64,000 nt of DNA from Klebsormidium nitens (lineage: Eukaryota; Streptophyta; Klebsormidiophyceae; Klebsormidiales; Klebsormidiaceae), in contig DF237347.1 of assembly GCA_000708835.1 (NCBI GenBank), forward strand, positions 1 to 64,000, read 5' to 3'. Positions 39,895 to 57,300 of the stretch are shown one piece after another. The notes under the pieces are model-generated. The model saw nothing but the letters and a program-made list of their open reading frames with translations, did not search any database and had not been told where the DNA came from. The position numbers were made by a program, and so were the translations under genes. Every line of letters starts with the position of its first letter. Positions within the stretch are counted from its first letter, which is position 1.

Positions 39895-41892
39895 TTACGG
39901 GGTCAGCTCGACATTGGTAAGATCCATCGAGCTCTTTGGTTGTGAATCCTCCCAACTCATGTTCGTCTTTGCGACTTCTTCGAATAGTGCAAGCTGCTCC
40001 ACTGTTAAGCTCTCCCATAGCTCGGGTCCAGTGAACCTATCCCTCACGATTTTCCTTACCTTTTCACGAATTTTCGGGATGACTGAAGCGTGTTCCTTTT
40101 TCAGCAGCTCAAGCCAGGACGACGCTGCTGATTTGTCCGTTGGAGACAATAACAATATCATCGATGGCCGAGCAGAGATCAGGAACACCGCAAGCCTCAG
40201 CCAAGGAGAACAGGTCCTGCAATCCGCAAGGGCTTCGAATTTTAGAAGTGCCGATTGAGGCCCTGAGGCCGTCTGAGGTGGTGCCAAACGGAGGACTGAA
40301 GCAGGCAAACGATATTCAGGCGTCTACGTAACAGTGTCAATTGTATGCTGCCGCTGTCATCAAGGAGCTCTCTCGGAGCTCTTATACAGGGTAGTTGAAA
40401 GGAAGAGGTGGCCCTTGCTTTATATAGCTTATGGTGCACTTCCCATCCCTCTTCCGACTGTTCTTGCTCAGGAAACCTAAAAACTAGGTCAGAAAAGCTC
40501 AGCAAAAGCAAGGTAGCATTAGGCACCAGGTCATAGCAGGCCCTAATATCCATGAACATGTTTAAAACAAACACAATCATCCGATGTCCAGCACTCGATG
40601 TTTAGGAAGGCACCAAAAATGCAGCCTTCCACACCTGCTGTCCAAGCAAGTGGCTTCTAAGACTTCAGTTCGTCTTCAGCCACTCCAAGTGACTTTGAGC
40701 CATATAGCAGGATGAATGAAGAGTGTGTCCAACACAAAGAAGCCTTAGACGAGCAAAGTCGAGCACAAGCAAGTTTATGGCATGTCGACAGGAGCTTTGA
40801 CCTGCTTAGCATAGGGAAACCTCCCGTGCTTAGTGCAAAAGACCGAGTTGCGATACTGGGTTCTCGGGAGAAGTATTTACCTGCATCATTGACGCGTCCG
40901 ACGGGTCGAGCTCTCCCAGCGACCAGACATCTCCATAGATATACCGCAGAAATGCTTGGATGACAGTTGCATCTACCGGGCAGGGCAGCTCCAAGTCCAG
41001 TTTCTTGTTCAAGTTCCAAGTAGTCCCTGACCAATCCTCTTTGAACTTTGTTGCAAAATAGGGGATGCTCACAAGGACAGCAGAGTGAGCAGGGACCTTC
41101 GAACCATCCTGCACCATGCGTGAGTCCTAAGTGAGCAAAGATGGAGAACTCCTCAAGACTCCCCTCAACAAGAATACACACGCTCCCTTGAGCATCAAAC
41201 AAGAGGATAAGATCACCACAGATTGCATATGTACCACCTGCACTTTACGAGCAACGTTGGCAATCAAGGATTCATTTCATTCTTACCTTGCAGATTAGTT
41301 TCAGATCCCCTGTGTGGAAAGCATTCTCGAGCAGAGACTTCCTAAGGACCATGTCTTTCACAGGAGACGCGAAAAAGTACTTGGTAGCGACAGAGTTCAC
41401 TACGACCGAGATACTTAGGTTGGTGTACGGCCAGTAGTCAAAAGCTAGGCTCCAGGCAAAAGCAGACGATGCCTGCGGCGAAACCACAACAGCCTGGCTA
41501 TTTGCTTGCACTGTCTTCAGAATCACCGATGCGACTTGACAGCCCTTAGCAAGAACTGTTTCTTGTCCTCCAGCCACAGTTGTGCTCCTGAAGACAATGC
41601 AAATAGTACTGCTAGGTCGGGATGAATAAGTACTCGCCCGGTCACAACTGACGTTCAAAGTTCCAAGATTCGTTGAATCAAGCCCTCCAACTAGTGCAAC
41701 ATGCGGCCCACGAATTAGTGTGTAGTGCTCAACTTGTCCGACAGCGTATTGCTTGGCAAATGGAATTGTATATACCAAGCTGCAGCTAGCATGTTCTGAC
41801 TTCGACTGATCACTCGCTTCCTCTGGAAGCTCTGCAGAAAGCTCAACCCTGGAAGGCTTCAGGATTGTTCTCTTTTCCTCCATGTCTGACAT
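39895..41892 (-). CDS. BTB/POZ domain protein, copy 2, frameshift in last exon
   Basis: Exon 1 (41892-41287, 202 codons) encodes a Ser/Val-rich region of unknown fold and ends with HTGDLKLICK. Exon 2 (41108-40881) continues DGSKVPAHSAVLVSIPYFAT to GDVWSLGELD. Exon 3 starts at 40216 with DLFSLAEACGVPDLCSAI. Together these form a clear BTB/POZ domain (about residues 190-300), the adaptor fold used by Cullin-3 ligases. In exon 3 the in-frame reading stops within about 20 codons after CSAI. The reading that matches copy 1 (SASSWLEW-like, then KIREKVRKIVRDRF and ELWESLTVEQL) is one frame away and runs to 39895. Either the gene is truncated, or there is a one-base error near 40140-40170. Introns sit at the same positions as in copy 1. 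Confidence 0.75.
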
Positions 41893-42533
41893 TGCTGAAA
41901 CTTAACCTAGTCTCGAGATTATGTTTGTCTTTCTGGCGCGGGTGTCTTTTTCGGAATCTCCTTTTGCACGCCCACTCCTCGATCTGGGACTCCCTCAGAT
42001 ATATGCAATGCCGTGCCGCACAGGCAATCTGAAGACGCCTCTTCTGCGGCCTATGTTCGCAAGCTCCCGCAAGCGCTCCTTGAAGTTCGAGTTTGAACCT
42101 CGATTCTGAACGACTGCATCTCGAGACGCACTGTTCGAGCAAGCTGGGAACTGGATGATCCCTCCAAGAGCGACGAGTCGGTGCGCGGTAATGGTTAATA
42201 GCTACCTGTCCTAACTAGGTACTAGGACTAGTGCCATACTACCGACGCCGTATCTAGTTCCAGGACTGTTCCTGATTTACTTGGGCTGGCAAGAGGGATG
42301 CGCATCATCTAGGTAGGTACCGCGTAGCTAGTAGTCATCAGATTCATTGTCATGCGGCATGGCGTGCCCTCACGCCCTCATCATACCGGACTAGACGAGC
42401 TGAACGAGCAAGGCATCAAAGACAGGAAACTGCTGTAGAAAGTTGAGCTCTTTTGAGCTACAAGGTGCACTTTGTACGAGGCAGGGGAAGCTCACATCCT
42501 CTGAGTCTCTTCGCCACTTTTACTTTTGGGAAA
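41893..42533. promoter_or_regulatory. Shared upstream region of BTB copy 2 and the KH-domain gene
   Basis: The two genes are divergent and 641 bases apart, so this is the probable bidirectional promoter. A CTAGT/CCTAGG-rich patch lies at 42210-42260. No specific factor site is claimed. Confidence 0.35.
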
Positions 42534-45500
42534 ATGATGAGCCAAATGCAAGATCAGAGGTCATCCAATGGGCCACGGAAGAGGCAGTTTGACGGACCTG
42601 ACAGAGGCCAGGCAAAGCGGCCAGCAGGAGTTCCAGAGACCCTCTTCAGGCTTCTTGTTCCAGGCAAGCGGGTAGGGAGCTTGATTGGGAAAGGAGGTTC
42701 AATCATCAAGCAGATGAGGGAGGAAACAGGGGCACGAATCACCGTAGCAGATGCCCCTCCGGTGAGTTGAGGAGCACACTGGTTTGAGATTGGATGCAGG
42801 TGGAGGACTTGCTTTTTGGAAACCTGGCAACTCTTGAGAATGATAGGATGGGAGTCCGCTTTGATGTATCTGAATTTCACGGCTTGTTCCTTGCCAGACC
42901 CAATTATCATCATTTGTCAAGTTCGATGCTCTCTGATCCTTGCTGCATGTTCCTTGCAGTCTTCAGAAGAGCGGATGGTCATCATCCAGGCACAGGAGGT
43001 CGTTCAAAATGTGCAATTTGGACCCGCGCAGCTGGCGCTCTTCAGGGTGCACAACCGGTTACTAGAAGTAAGTTGGTTGGATTGCCAAGCTACAACCTTG
43101 ATGGAATACTCACAGTGTAATATATCTGCGTGCCTTCAAAGTACTGAGCTTTTTTGCTCACCAGACGCAGCGGCTGACGGTCGATGCAGACTGTTGAGCA
43201 GTTACTCTTGGGATTGTGTACGGGTTTACTTGCACCGCCTGCTCATGCTCCCCTAGATTGAAATTGGTTTCTGCAATCAAAGGTGGTTGCATGTCGCCTA
43301 CATGAGGAGGCTTCCTTGTCATCATGATGTCTCGTCTCTGGTTTGCAGGCCATAGCACAAGAAGCAGAAAAGACTGGGGCCGTTCCTGATGGTGGCAGGG
43401 TCACGACGCGCCTTCTCATCGCGGACACGCAGGCAGGGTCGGTGATCGGCAGGAAGGGGGACATCATCAAGCAGATCCGGGAGAACTCAAAGGCCTTCAT
43501 CAAAGTCCTGACGCAGGAAGAGAACCCGTCCACAGCAACGCAGGAGGATAGGGTGGTGCAGGTGAGAGTCTGGGGCAGGCGATGTTTTTTGTCTATTAGA
43601 AGACCTTGTTAGCCTTGATTCATCCATAACATTATGATTGGTTGGCAAAGGTCGCACCTTGCATTTTACGGTTTGAATAAAACTGAACGCCACCTGCCGT
43701 GTTAGTTGCAGCATGATGGCCAGAGCATGTTCTGGTCCTCTTTTGAAACAATTTTGGATTGAGCTCCTAACCTCTAGCGCTGCTGCCTGTTGCCTCACGC
43801 TTGAGTTGGGAGCGGCATTGACTGGACGACCTGCAGGAACGGGGCGTTGCATTCAAACCACCAGCTTGCAGTTTGTCCAACTACTGCAGTTGATGCTTTG
43901 ACTTACGCTGTTGCAGTTGCTTCCTTTTGCACCACTTGCATGCTGAAGCATCTCTCTAACATTGACCAGATTGTTGGCGAACCTGCACAAGTCCAACTTG
44001 CCCTTGAAATTGTCTCAAAGCAGCTAAGGTGAGCAGGGTGCTCATCGCTTTACAATTTATCCAAAAAACTTGACTTCCAGAAGAGTTGGAGTGGAGTATG
44101 TTCCTTCAGGTTCTGCTTTTAATGTTTGTGCTTTTGGGCTTGTTGTGCTCTCTCATAAGAGCTGTCACGTTTGCATTATCTCCTACAGTTCTGATGGACC
44201 TACAGACTTCAAGTAGCTGTGCTGAATTTGCCTTCTGGCTTGCACTGGATTATCACCAAGATAGGTTTCTGCTGTTTTTCTGGTCTGCTCTTTGCATGAA
44301 GCAGAGGATACAATGTCTGGTATTGTGCCCCATGATGTCACCCAAATTGGTCCTAGCCTTTCTTCCAAGAAGAGAGACTGCGGACAAACTCAACCGCTGA
44401 TTTTTATCTGAGGGCATAATCCAGAGAGGTTTTGGACAGTGATTGACAAGTTATTGTTTGCGTTGCTGTATATTCTGGTGTTTGTACCTTTCCAGCCTAC
44501 GCTTATTTCTTTCTTGTTTCTTCAAATGTGGTTTGATGTATGCTCGTGCCTGTGCGCTTTCACATTCGCTACCTGCAAGATGCCATGACATTTTCCTTCT
44601 AATGCATCATCATTTCAGGCCCCTGGCTTCTTTTCAGTTTCACGTTCTCTGTCGACACAGAACTCATCAGTGCCTTCAGGGTCCTCCTTACTTACTGGCG
44701 GTCTTGACTTTAGAGCGCAGTCTTTTCACCAACAAAACTCTCGCTTGCATAAGTTATGAAGTCGCTTCTTTTGACTCTTATTTCTGTTTGTTTTGGGCTT
44801 AATTGCACCATACCAAAATTTGTGCAGAGAGAACCCTCCAAAGGGTCAGGGCGCAGCAGAACACCGTCTCCCAAGCGGCCCCCAGCAGCAAGTCTTCGCT
44901 CCCCCGCAGCCCTTCATACCCTCCTCGACTCCCCTCAGCTTCGGCACCGCTTACCAGATCGAACCCAGCACTGGGGCCCTCGTTCCTGTGCCCATCTCGC
45001 GAGGGCCTGCTTCTGCGCCCCCCCCCTTGCGCTTCGAAGAGCATCGGGGGGACAGAATGTTCGCTCAAGAGCAGTTCAACCGCTCCCAGGGGGAGCCAAA
45101 CAACCTGGGCGCAGTCTACGGTGCACGGGGGGACGCTCTGCTACCAAGGCGAGACGTTGGCCCCAGTGGTTTGGTTAACGGGGGGAGCTTCCCATTGGAC
45201 GAAGGAATCATCAACCGGACAGTGGACTACAGCCGAATAGCAATGAGCCGGCCTCAGGGCGAGTTCGATCAGCACGGAGGGCAGCAACCGAGGGGCCAAG
45301 ACGCTGCTTTTGAGCGGAGAGCCACTCCTCCTTGGGCTAGGGGTACAAACCCGGACCAAGCAGGGGGGCATGGTCAGGGGGGCCTTGGTATTGGGGTTTT
45401 GGGCGCAGGGGGGGAACTTCCCGGAGGTCCAAGTAGCGGGGTCCTGGGTACGGGAGGGTTCGGCGGAGGGTCTGGTGCGGGTCCCAGCATTGGGTCGACT

Positions 45501-46126
45501 GTGAAGATGAGCGTGAAGATGACGATCGCGCGATCCATGCTGGGCGCGGTGATCGGGCGGAAGGGCGCGAACGTGCAGCAGATTCGGCAGGTTTCGGGGG
45601 CCTTGGTCAAGGTACGGGAACTACGTCCTTGCCGTGCTGCTCTTGTTACCTCTGTTGTTGATGGCCTTGATTTGTTTAGGACGTCTGCTCCCCCGTTTAT
45701 TCCTGCGCATCCGGTGCTTTGTGTGCCTTCGGTCGCAAAATTGCTCTGCTTGAAAACCTGCCCTACTCAGCCGTCAAGTGTCTTGCTCGGACTGTAGCAC
45801 TGCGGACCTTCGTCTACTTTTCGAAATGTCTGATTAAAACAATATGTCCCTTTCATCTCCCTTTTACAACTTTCCAGGTACACGACAAGGAGGAGCAGCC
45901 CGTGGTGGAGATTGAAGGCTCGATGGAGGCCGTCACAGCAGCCCAGAATCTGATCCAGCAGTCCGTGATGCAAGCGGAGCAGGACAGGGCTCGCGGAGAT
46001 CGACCGCCCCCCAGGTATAACGCGCCGCAAGCGCCTGCGCTTGGGGGCCAGTTCGGGGGGGCGGGGTTCCAGAATCAGGGAGGAGGCGCAAGGGCTCCCG
46101 GCTTTGGGGGGCCGCAGCGGCGATGA
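42534..46126 (+). CDS. RNA-binding protein with three KH domains
   Basis: Six exons join to 546 residues: 42534-42761, 42960-43067, 43349-43561, 43970-44028, 44828-45611 and 45878-46126. Three KH modules are each split by an intron after the third strand. KH1 has VGSLIGKGGSIIKQMREETG (GKGG loop, residues 52-55). KH2 has GSVIGRKGDIIKQIREN. KH3 has LGAVIGRKGANVQQIRQVSG. A region of about 180 residues rich in Gly, Pro, Gln and Arg separates KH2 and KH3, and the C-terminus is Gly/Gln/Arg-rich (GGGARAPGFGGPQRR). The order and GxxG loops resemble poly(C)-binding proteins and plant HEN4/RCF3-type proteins, which act in mRNA processing and stability. RNA target and location are not readable. The ATG at 42534 (next ATG 42537) fits better than upstream in-frame residues. 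Confidence 0.92.
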
Positions 46127-48162
46127 TTTGTGAGCAGTAGATGCGGAAGATTGGAAGATGACGGGGGAGATCGAATTTTCGATGAACTCGATTTCCAAGT
46201 GACGTTTGGTTGGGAGGCAAACGCGGGTTATTGAGAGGGGAGAGCATTTGTGAGGGGTGGTGTGGAGCCGCGGGGCCTCAGCATGATTGGCATGCTACGG
46301 CTTGTCCCAGATGGGTGAGGAACCGGATGGCTGAGCTACAAGCAGATTTCGTTGCAGCGGAAGCAGGTAAGTTTGGTGAACGCGCTTTGATTGACTCTGG
46401 TGCAAAAGCAACTGACCAGATCACCAAGGCCGTCTTGACCAAAGCCGTCTTGACCACCCCCCAAACGTGGAACAGACAGCGCCACTAAGTTCGACTCCTG
46501 CAGCCAAAGAGTCCGAAACCCAATAGCCAACCCCCTCTCTAACAGTTGTAGTTATCCCTCTTCTACCCGGGCATCTTTCACACGATGATTCCAAAACCCA
46601 AGCCTTTTAGCGCAGCAGGCTGCTATCTCAAGTAACCCCGTGTCGGACCTGACCCGGAACCCCTCCACATTGGTGCCTAGATCAAGCTTGCAAACCAGAC
46701 GAGGGTAGAATTGACGGTGCACGGAGGTTCCTTTCATGTCCTGTAGTAAACAATACACGGCCCTTTCGCCATTCGAATCACTCTCTGAGGCCATCTACAT
46801 TTGTTGGTACAAGTACTTTTGCAGGACCTTGTAAACCTTTGCTTCGTAAACGTGAGTAGACCCGTGCTATTTGACTATGAATTGCAATTCTCAACCGCTG
46901 AATCCCCACAGACTTCCTGCTTCTCCAGAGTAGATTGCGTGCTGCTTTTCTAAAACAAAGTTGTGTGCCGCATCTCATCACGCCGCGATAGCTATCTCTT
47001 GTGGCTCTGGAGGAATATCTCCGTTCCAAAACTGCTTTCATTGGGAATCTCTCCTATATCATCCCAAACCAGGGTTTTACTTCACTCCCACGAAATCATT
47101 TCGTGGGAACCCTTCCCTACTACGAACGTAGTCGCATCCATGCTCTCGTGTCTTTCCCATAGTCACTCATCATCCACTCCGAGCGATGGTTCTCCTCTCG
47201 TAGCCAAACATCAACATTTCACCACTCTTCCCCTCTAGCCCCAAAATGTGTCGAAAAGATATTGTTTCAGTCGCGCTAAGGAAGCCAACGGACAAGTTGG
47301 GGGATTGGAGACAAGTTTTGAATGTCATGCACAAGGCGAATCAGGAGCTTGACAATATGGAACCCAAGCAGATCATTACCTACCCATCTAGCTGGGCTGC
47401 AACTCGAGCTTGTTATGCCAGACCAGTAACAACAACAAAAGCCAAAAATATAGAGAGAACCGTTGCGCCCAAGTGCATAGGACTGCACGAACATGATATT
47501 ACTGCATTGCAGACAATGCTGAAAGCTTTAATCGTCATTAGAGGTAGGTGATGAAGAAGGGCTTACATTGCATGCAACAAGCATCTGGTGGGTCGTAAGA
47601 CAGTCGTTTGGTGACAATTAGGATGCCCACTGCTCGCGAGCTGCTTTGTCATGCAGGCCCGACGCACGTCTGCATGTATGTCGCTCGCATACAGTTACCT
47701 GCCTGCACTTCCCGGCACATTCATGTCAGTAAATGTTGATGCATAATTATCTGCAGCCTCATGCCGTAATGTGGAAGGAGCTAGCCTACAGGTACCAAGT
47801 GACCGTGCGTGGCCAGATGCGGATTCGAACATATAATGCATGATGTGTCAGAAGACAGCTGGATTAAGAAGCATGTAGGGTGTCAGAAGTTACAACTCAG
47901 CTCTACAAACTTCGTCGACAGATCGTTTATTGATGAAGCCCCGCAGTGACTCCGAAGTTGCTTGTTTCAGCGCCATGGCAGCCTAGGTGGCAATAGACAC
48001 GTATGAAAAGAACCAACCATCAGCACATGTCGGCATCATTGTGCCGTTCCTACAACTCGAGCGCCATTCGCCGATCGTTGACTACAGCTCCATCATACAT
48101 TCGTGCCAAGGTTGAAAGATACAAAACGGTAGTTGACCCCCAAGGAGAATGTATTGGATGCT
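46127..48162. other. Intergenic between convergent genes
   Basis: A small tandem duplication (ACCAAGGCCGTCTTG then ACCAAAGCCGTCTTG) lies at 46423-46452, and a perfect hairpin at 47086-47108. A 101-codon open frame at 47246-47551 has no recognisable domain, and I do not call it. Confidence 0.45.
47086..47108. repeat. Perfect 11-bp palindrome with one-base spacer
   Basis: TCCCACGAAAT, one base, then its exact reverse complement ATTTCGTGGGA. It could form a tight hairpin or be a dimeric protein-binding site. No function is assigned. Confidence 0.6.
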
Positions 48163-53825
<5,663 letters not shown>

Positions 53826-54302
53826 TACAGCGTCTCTTACCTATGCTTCTTTCGAGATTCAATCTCAAGAATGAAGAGATTTGTGAGTTGGTCGCACGCA
53901 CTCACTCTGCCGAAAGTAGTAAAATCAAAAGGTGGTCGAGTTGTTGGTTAAATGCAAAATCTGACCAGCTGATGTCTCAGATACGAAAGTTCTTTTTAGA
54001 ATTGAGCTCATTGAAAACGACCTGTCCTGGAAGATTCTAAATACTGTCTTGTCTGTTACCGACGTATGGTTCTGAACCTCAAATCCGTTTAGGGTGAGAA
54101 ATCCATATTTTATCGAGTCCCCTCTCTGTGCTCTTGTCAGGCTCCCGAGACCCCTCTGCCTCTGGAATGAGGGAACTCCAATTTGGCAATGCAACTGGGG
54201 GTTTGGGTAAACTCTGGACACGCATACTCACGTTGGGCGCCCCTCTGGCTTGGGAGCAATGTTTACTTGAGCATGGTAATCTTGCATCGTTGAGCGGTTC
54301 AG
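53826..54302. promoter_or_regulatory. Bidirectional promoter region, adenylosuccinate lyase / cap methyltransferase
   Basis: Two divergent start codons are 477 bases apart with no other gene between, so both promoters must share this segment. No unambiguous core element was found. Confidence 0.45.
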
Positions 54303-57300
54303 ATGGCGTCTCACGGAAATATGGCAGGGGACGCCTTTGGCTCGTTCAAGCCCACCACGGCCCCTGCCGTTGTGAACGAAATTCTGGACTGGGCCAAAAA
54401 GGTGATGGTCGTCCAATTGCTCAAGGAGAACGAACGCGTCTGCGACCTCTATTGTGGGAGGGGGGGCGACATCCGCATCTTTGCAAGCGGCAAAGTGGGG
54501 GGGTACTTGGGCATTGATTCGTCCGCCTCAGCTGTAGAAGCGGCGCGGGAGAATTGGCTTAAGCATGGGAAGCCGTTCGAGGCCGACTTTCACGAGGTTG
54601 ATCCTTGCTTATCGAAACTGATTGGGCGGCTGGGGTTAGCGAGCGGGGATTTTGATGTGGTCAGCTGTCAGGGCCATCTGCAGGACTCTTTCCTGACGGA
54701 GATCACAATGCGGAGCTTCTTGACAAACGTGGCTGCGCTTCTGAGGCCCGGGGGGTACTTCTTTGGAACGTGTCCGGACTCCAGCACAATCTGGTGAGCT
54801 TTCCTGGTGCCTTGGAAGAAAGCACAAGTCCCTCTTACAGTAGTAGTAGTGATTTGACAGAGCTCGGTGCACCGTCTTTCTTCAGCACTTGTTGGGAAAA
54901 ACGGCGGTGCAATCAAGTTATAGACGTGAATGCTGTGAGAGAAGTTTGTTGCGCCCCTGAGCAGTATCATGATCTGAGCTGGCTCAGCGATACTATTCTG
55001 ATGATATTGTGTTCGCTAGCTTCTAAATGGATGACAAAGGGGTGGTTATGCTCTGCGATGGCTGAACGATCAGAACAAGATTTGTTTAAGATGGTTCAGC
55101 GTGCTGCCAGTGTCAGTGGGCCCTCTTGTCCTTATCCTTCTTTCTAGAAAGGTTTTCCGTCCACAAAAAGTTCCCACTAACAGTTATGACTGTTCCTTCA
55201 CAGCCCACTGTTTCTTTCAAAGTCTCTTGTTTAAAAGCCTGCCACCTCTTGAAAGAAGTGGTGCTGGGGAGGGAGGAGCAGGGGGTATTTGAGAGGGAGC
55301 CCTTTAAAAAACGCCCTTCCTCAAGAGCCAATTCAGTCGCTTCTTTTTTAAGACTGCCCCAGTGCCTGAGGGGCTCTGACCATAGTCCTCAAATCAGTCA
55401 CAATGATGTAACGGCATCTCTCCAGGGATCTGATCAGTTCTACTGCTGCAAGGCATGCCCCGATACATTGCCTGCAGAAGAATGAGGTATAACTTTTTGT
55501 TGCAGGGTGAAGGCCCAGAAGGCGTTACAGCAAGCGCTGCAGCACGGGCAGACGGGGCCCATCCCCAAGGTGGCCTCAAAATCGTTCCAGATCACCTTTG
55601 AGAACGACAAGTGAGTACGCAGGGGGACCTGGGGCCTGCAGATTTGCCTCGAAGAGTGGATACATGCTAGTGGTGCTTGCTTTCTGAATTCTGCTCGCAT
55701 TTGTCTGAAAGGTGTGTTGAGATCCGCAGCGAGTGCCTAAGAAGGTTGTCGTTTCTCGTTTTGCTCCGACGATCCGTCCGCACTGCACTGCGAGGAATTT
55801 GTTCTGCGGAAATGCGACCTGCGATACTGAATGCCCATTGTGTTCTACGAGTGAATCAGGAGGATTCGTCAATCCAAGCGAAGCTTTTCATCAAAGTAAT
55901 TGTCGCCGCTTGCAGGTTCTCCACCTTTGGTTGTGAGTACTTCTTCTCGCTGATCGATGGCATGCCCCCTCAGAAGCAGCTATTGGTCCATTTCCCTTCG
56001 CTTATAAGGTTAGCCACCTGACATCCTCTTGGAAGAAAAAGATGGGCACGTTTTATGTCATCTCCGTCGTCCACTCCCAGTCGTTGGAAAGTTCTTATTC
56101 TGTAAGTGATAACACATACAGACTTCTCGCTTTATCAACTCGTGATAGAAACAGAGAAACAGAAATGATAGAAGCTTGGAACAATCTCGGAGGACAGGAA
56201 AATCCAATGAACACCAAAATCTACATATTGTTTGAACTTTACGAACCCCTCAGCCATCTCTGACAGAGGAAAAAGATTCTCAAGAGGAAACTCATCTGAG
56301 GCTATGCGCTTCCCAAGCCCACCTCGTACTGGCCCCGTGCTCCAGGTTTGCCGCTGAGGTGGGGCTGGATATGGTCGAGATCAGCAATCTGGAGGACTTC
56401 TACGAGTACAACAAGTGAGGCATCGCATTCACTTTTCAGACCTTGGATGCTTTTACAGTTCACCTTGAAGCCCCACGTTCATTTCTCTTCCCTTGATACT
56501 AGACCTAACGTCCCTATATCGTCCTCCCTTCAAGTTTACTCTCTTGTGTCCATTCCCTGCGTAAGCTCTTCACCCCGTCATTCATAGCTACGCAAAAGCG
56601 CTACTTACTCGAGATAGTCAGTCGGAGCTTTGATCTTCATTTTTCCATCGGTTTCGATCAACATCGCGGTCATTGTCTTTACAAACTTGTCACCGAGCAT
56701 ATAGCAGTTGCTGCTCTTGCATTTCCATCTTTGTGAAAGTCACGTGTGCGTCGTCGACAAGAGACCCTGCTCCCTCTCTCCAGTTGGAGCGCAGAATTTG
56801 GAAACGGCTGGGGGACGTGTCGCCCCGGTCTATCTTTTGACGTTGAAGGTTAGGCGCTCCAGCTCCGTCAATGTTGAAAGGTTACGACCTATTTGGCGCA
56901 AGCCCTCGGCGCATCCCTGCTCTGAAGTTTGGGCTGCCGATGGCCAGATCATGCACATTGAAAATTGACACATTTTCGTCATCTTGTAGTTTTTGCAATC
57001 GGCCTTTTGAGCTCATCGCCACTGCGTTTCGCAGGGCCCCTTTTGGCGACTTGCTCCACCTGCCCACGTCCACCGACGGCAAGAAGCGCATTCCCGGCTA
57101 CGCCAAAGAGCTCATGTCCATCCACGCCACGTTCGTCTTCCGCAAGTCCGAGCGCGCGCTCCCCGCGCCCCTCCCGCACATGAGCCCGCTCCCGACGGTG
57201 CTGACGTCAGCACCGGACACCGGACTTTCGGACGTTTCGGACGGGGAGGCTGCGCCGGGAGCTGCGGACGATGCGTTTGCCGTGGATGGGGGGTCGCCCA

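Noticed and set aside
46424-46505. Possible tRNA because of GTTCGACTCCTGCAGCC
   Set aside because: No matching acceptor, D-arm or anticodon stem could be folded upstream.
47246-47551. 101-codon open frame starting with ATG
   Set aside because: No domain, no splice structure and composition like the surrounding non-coding DNA.
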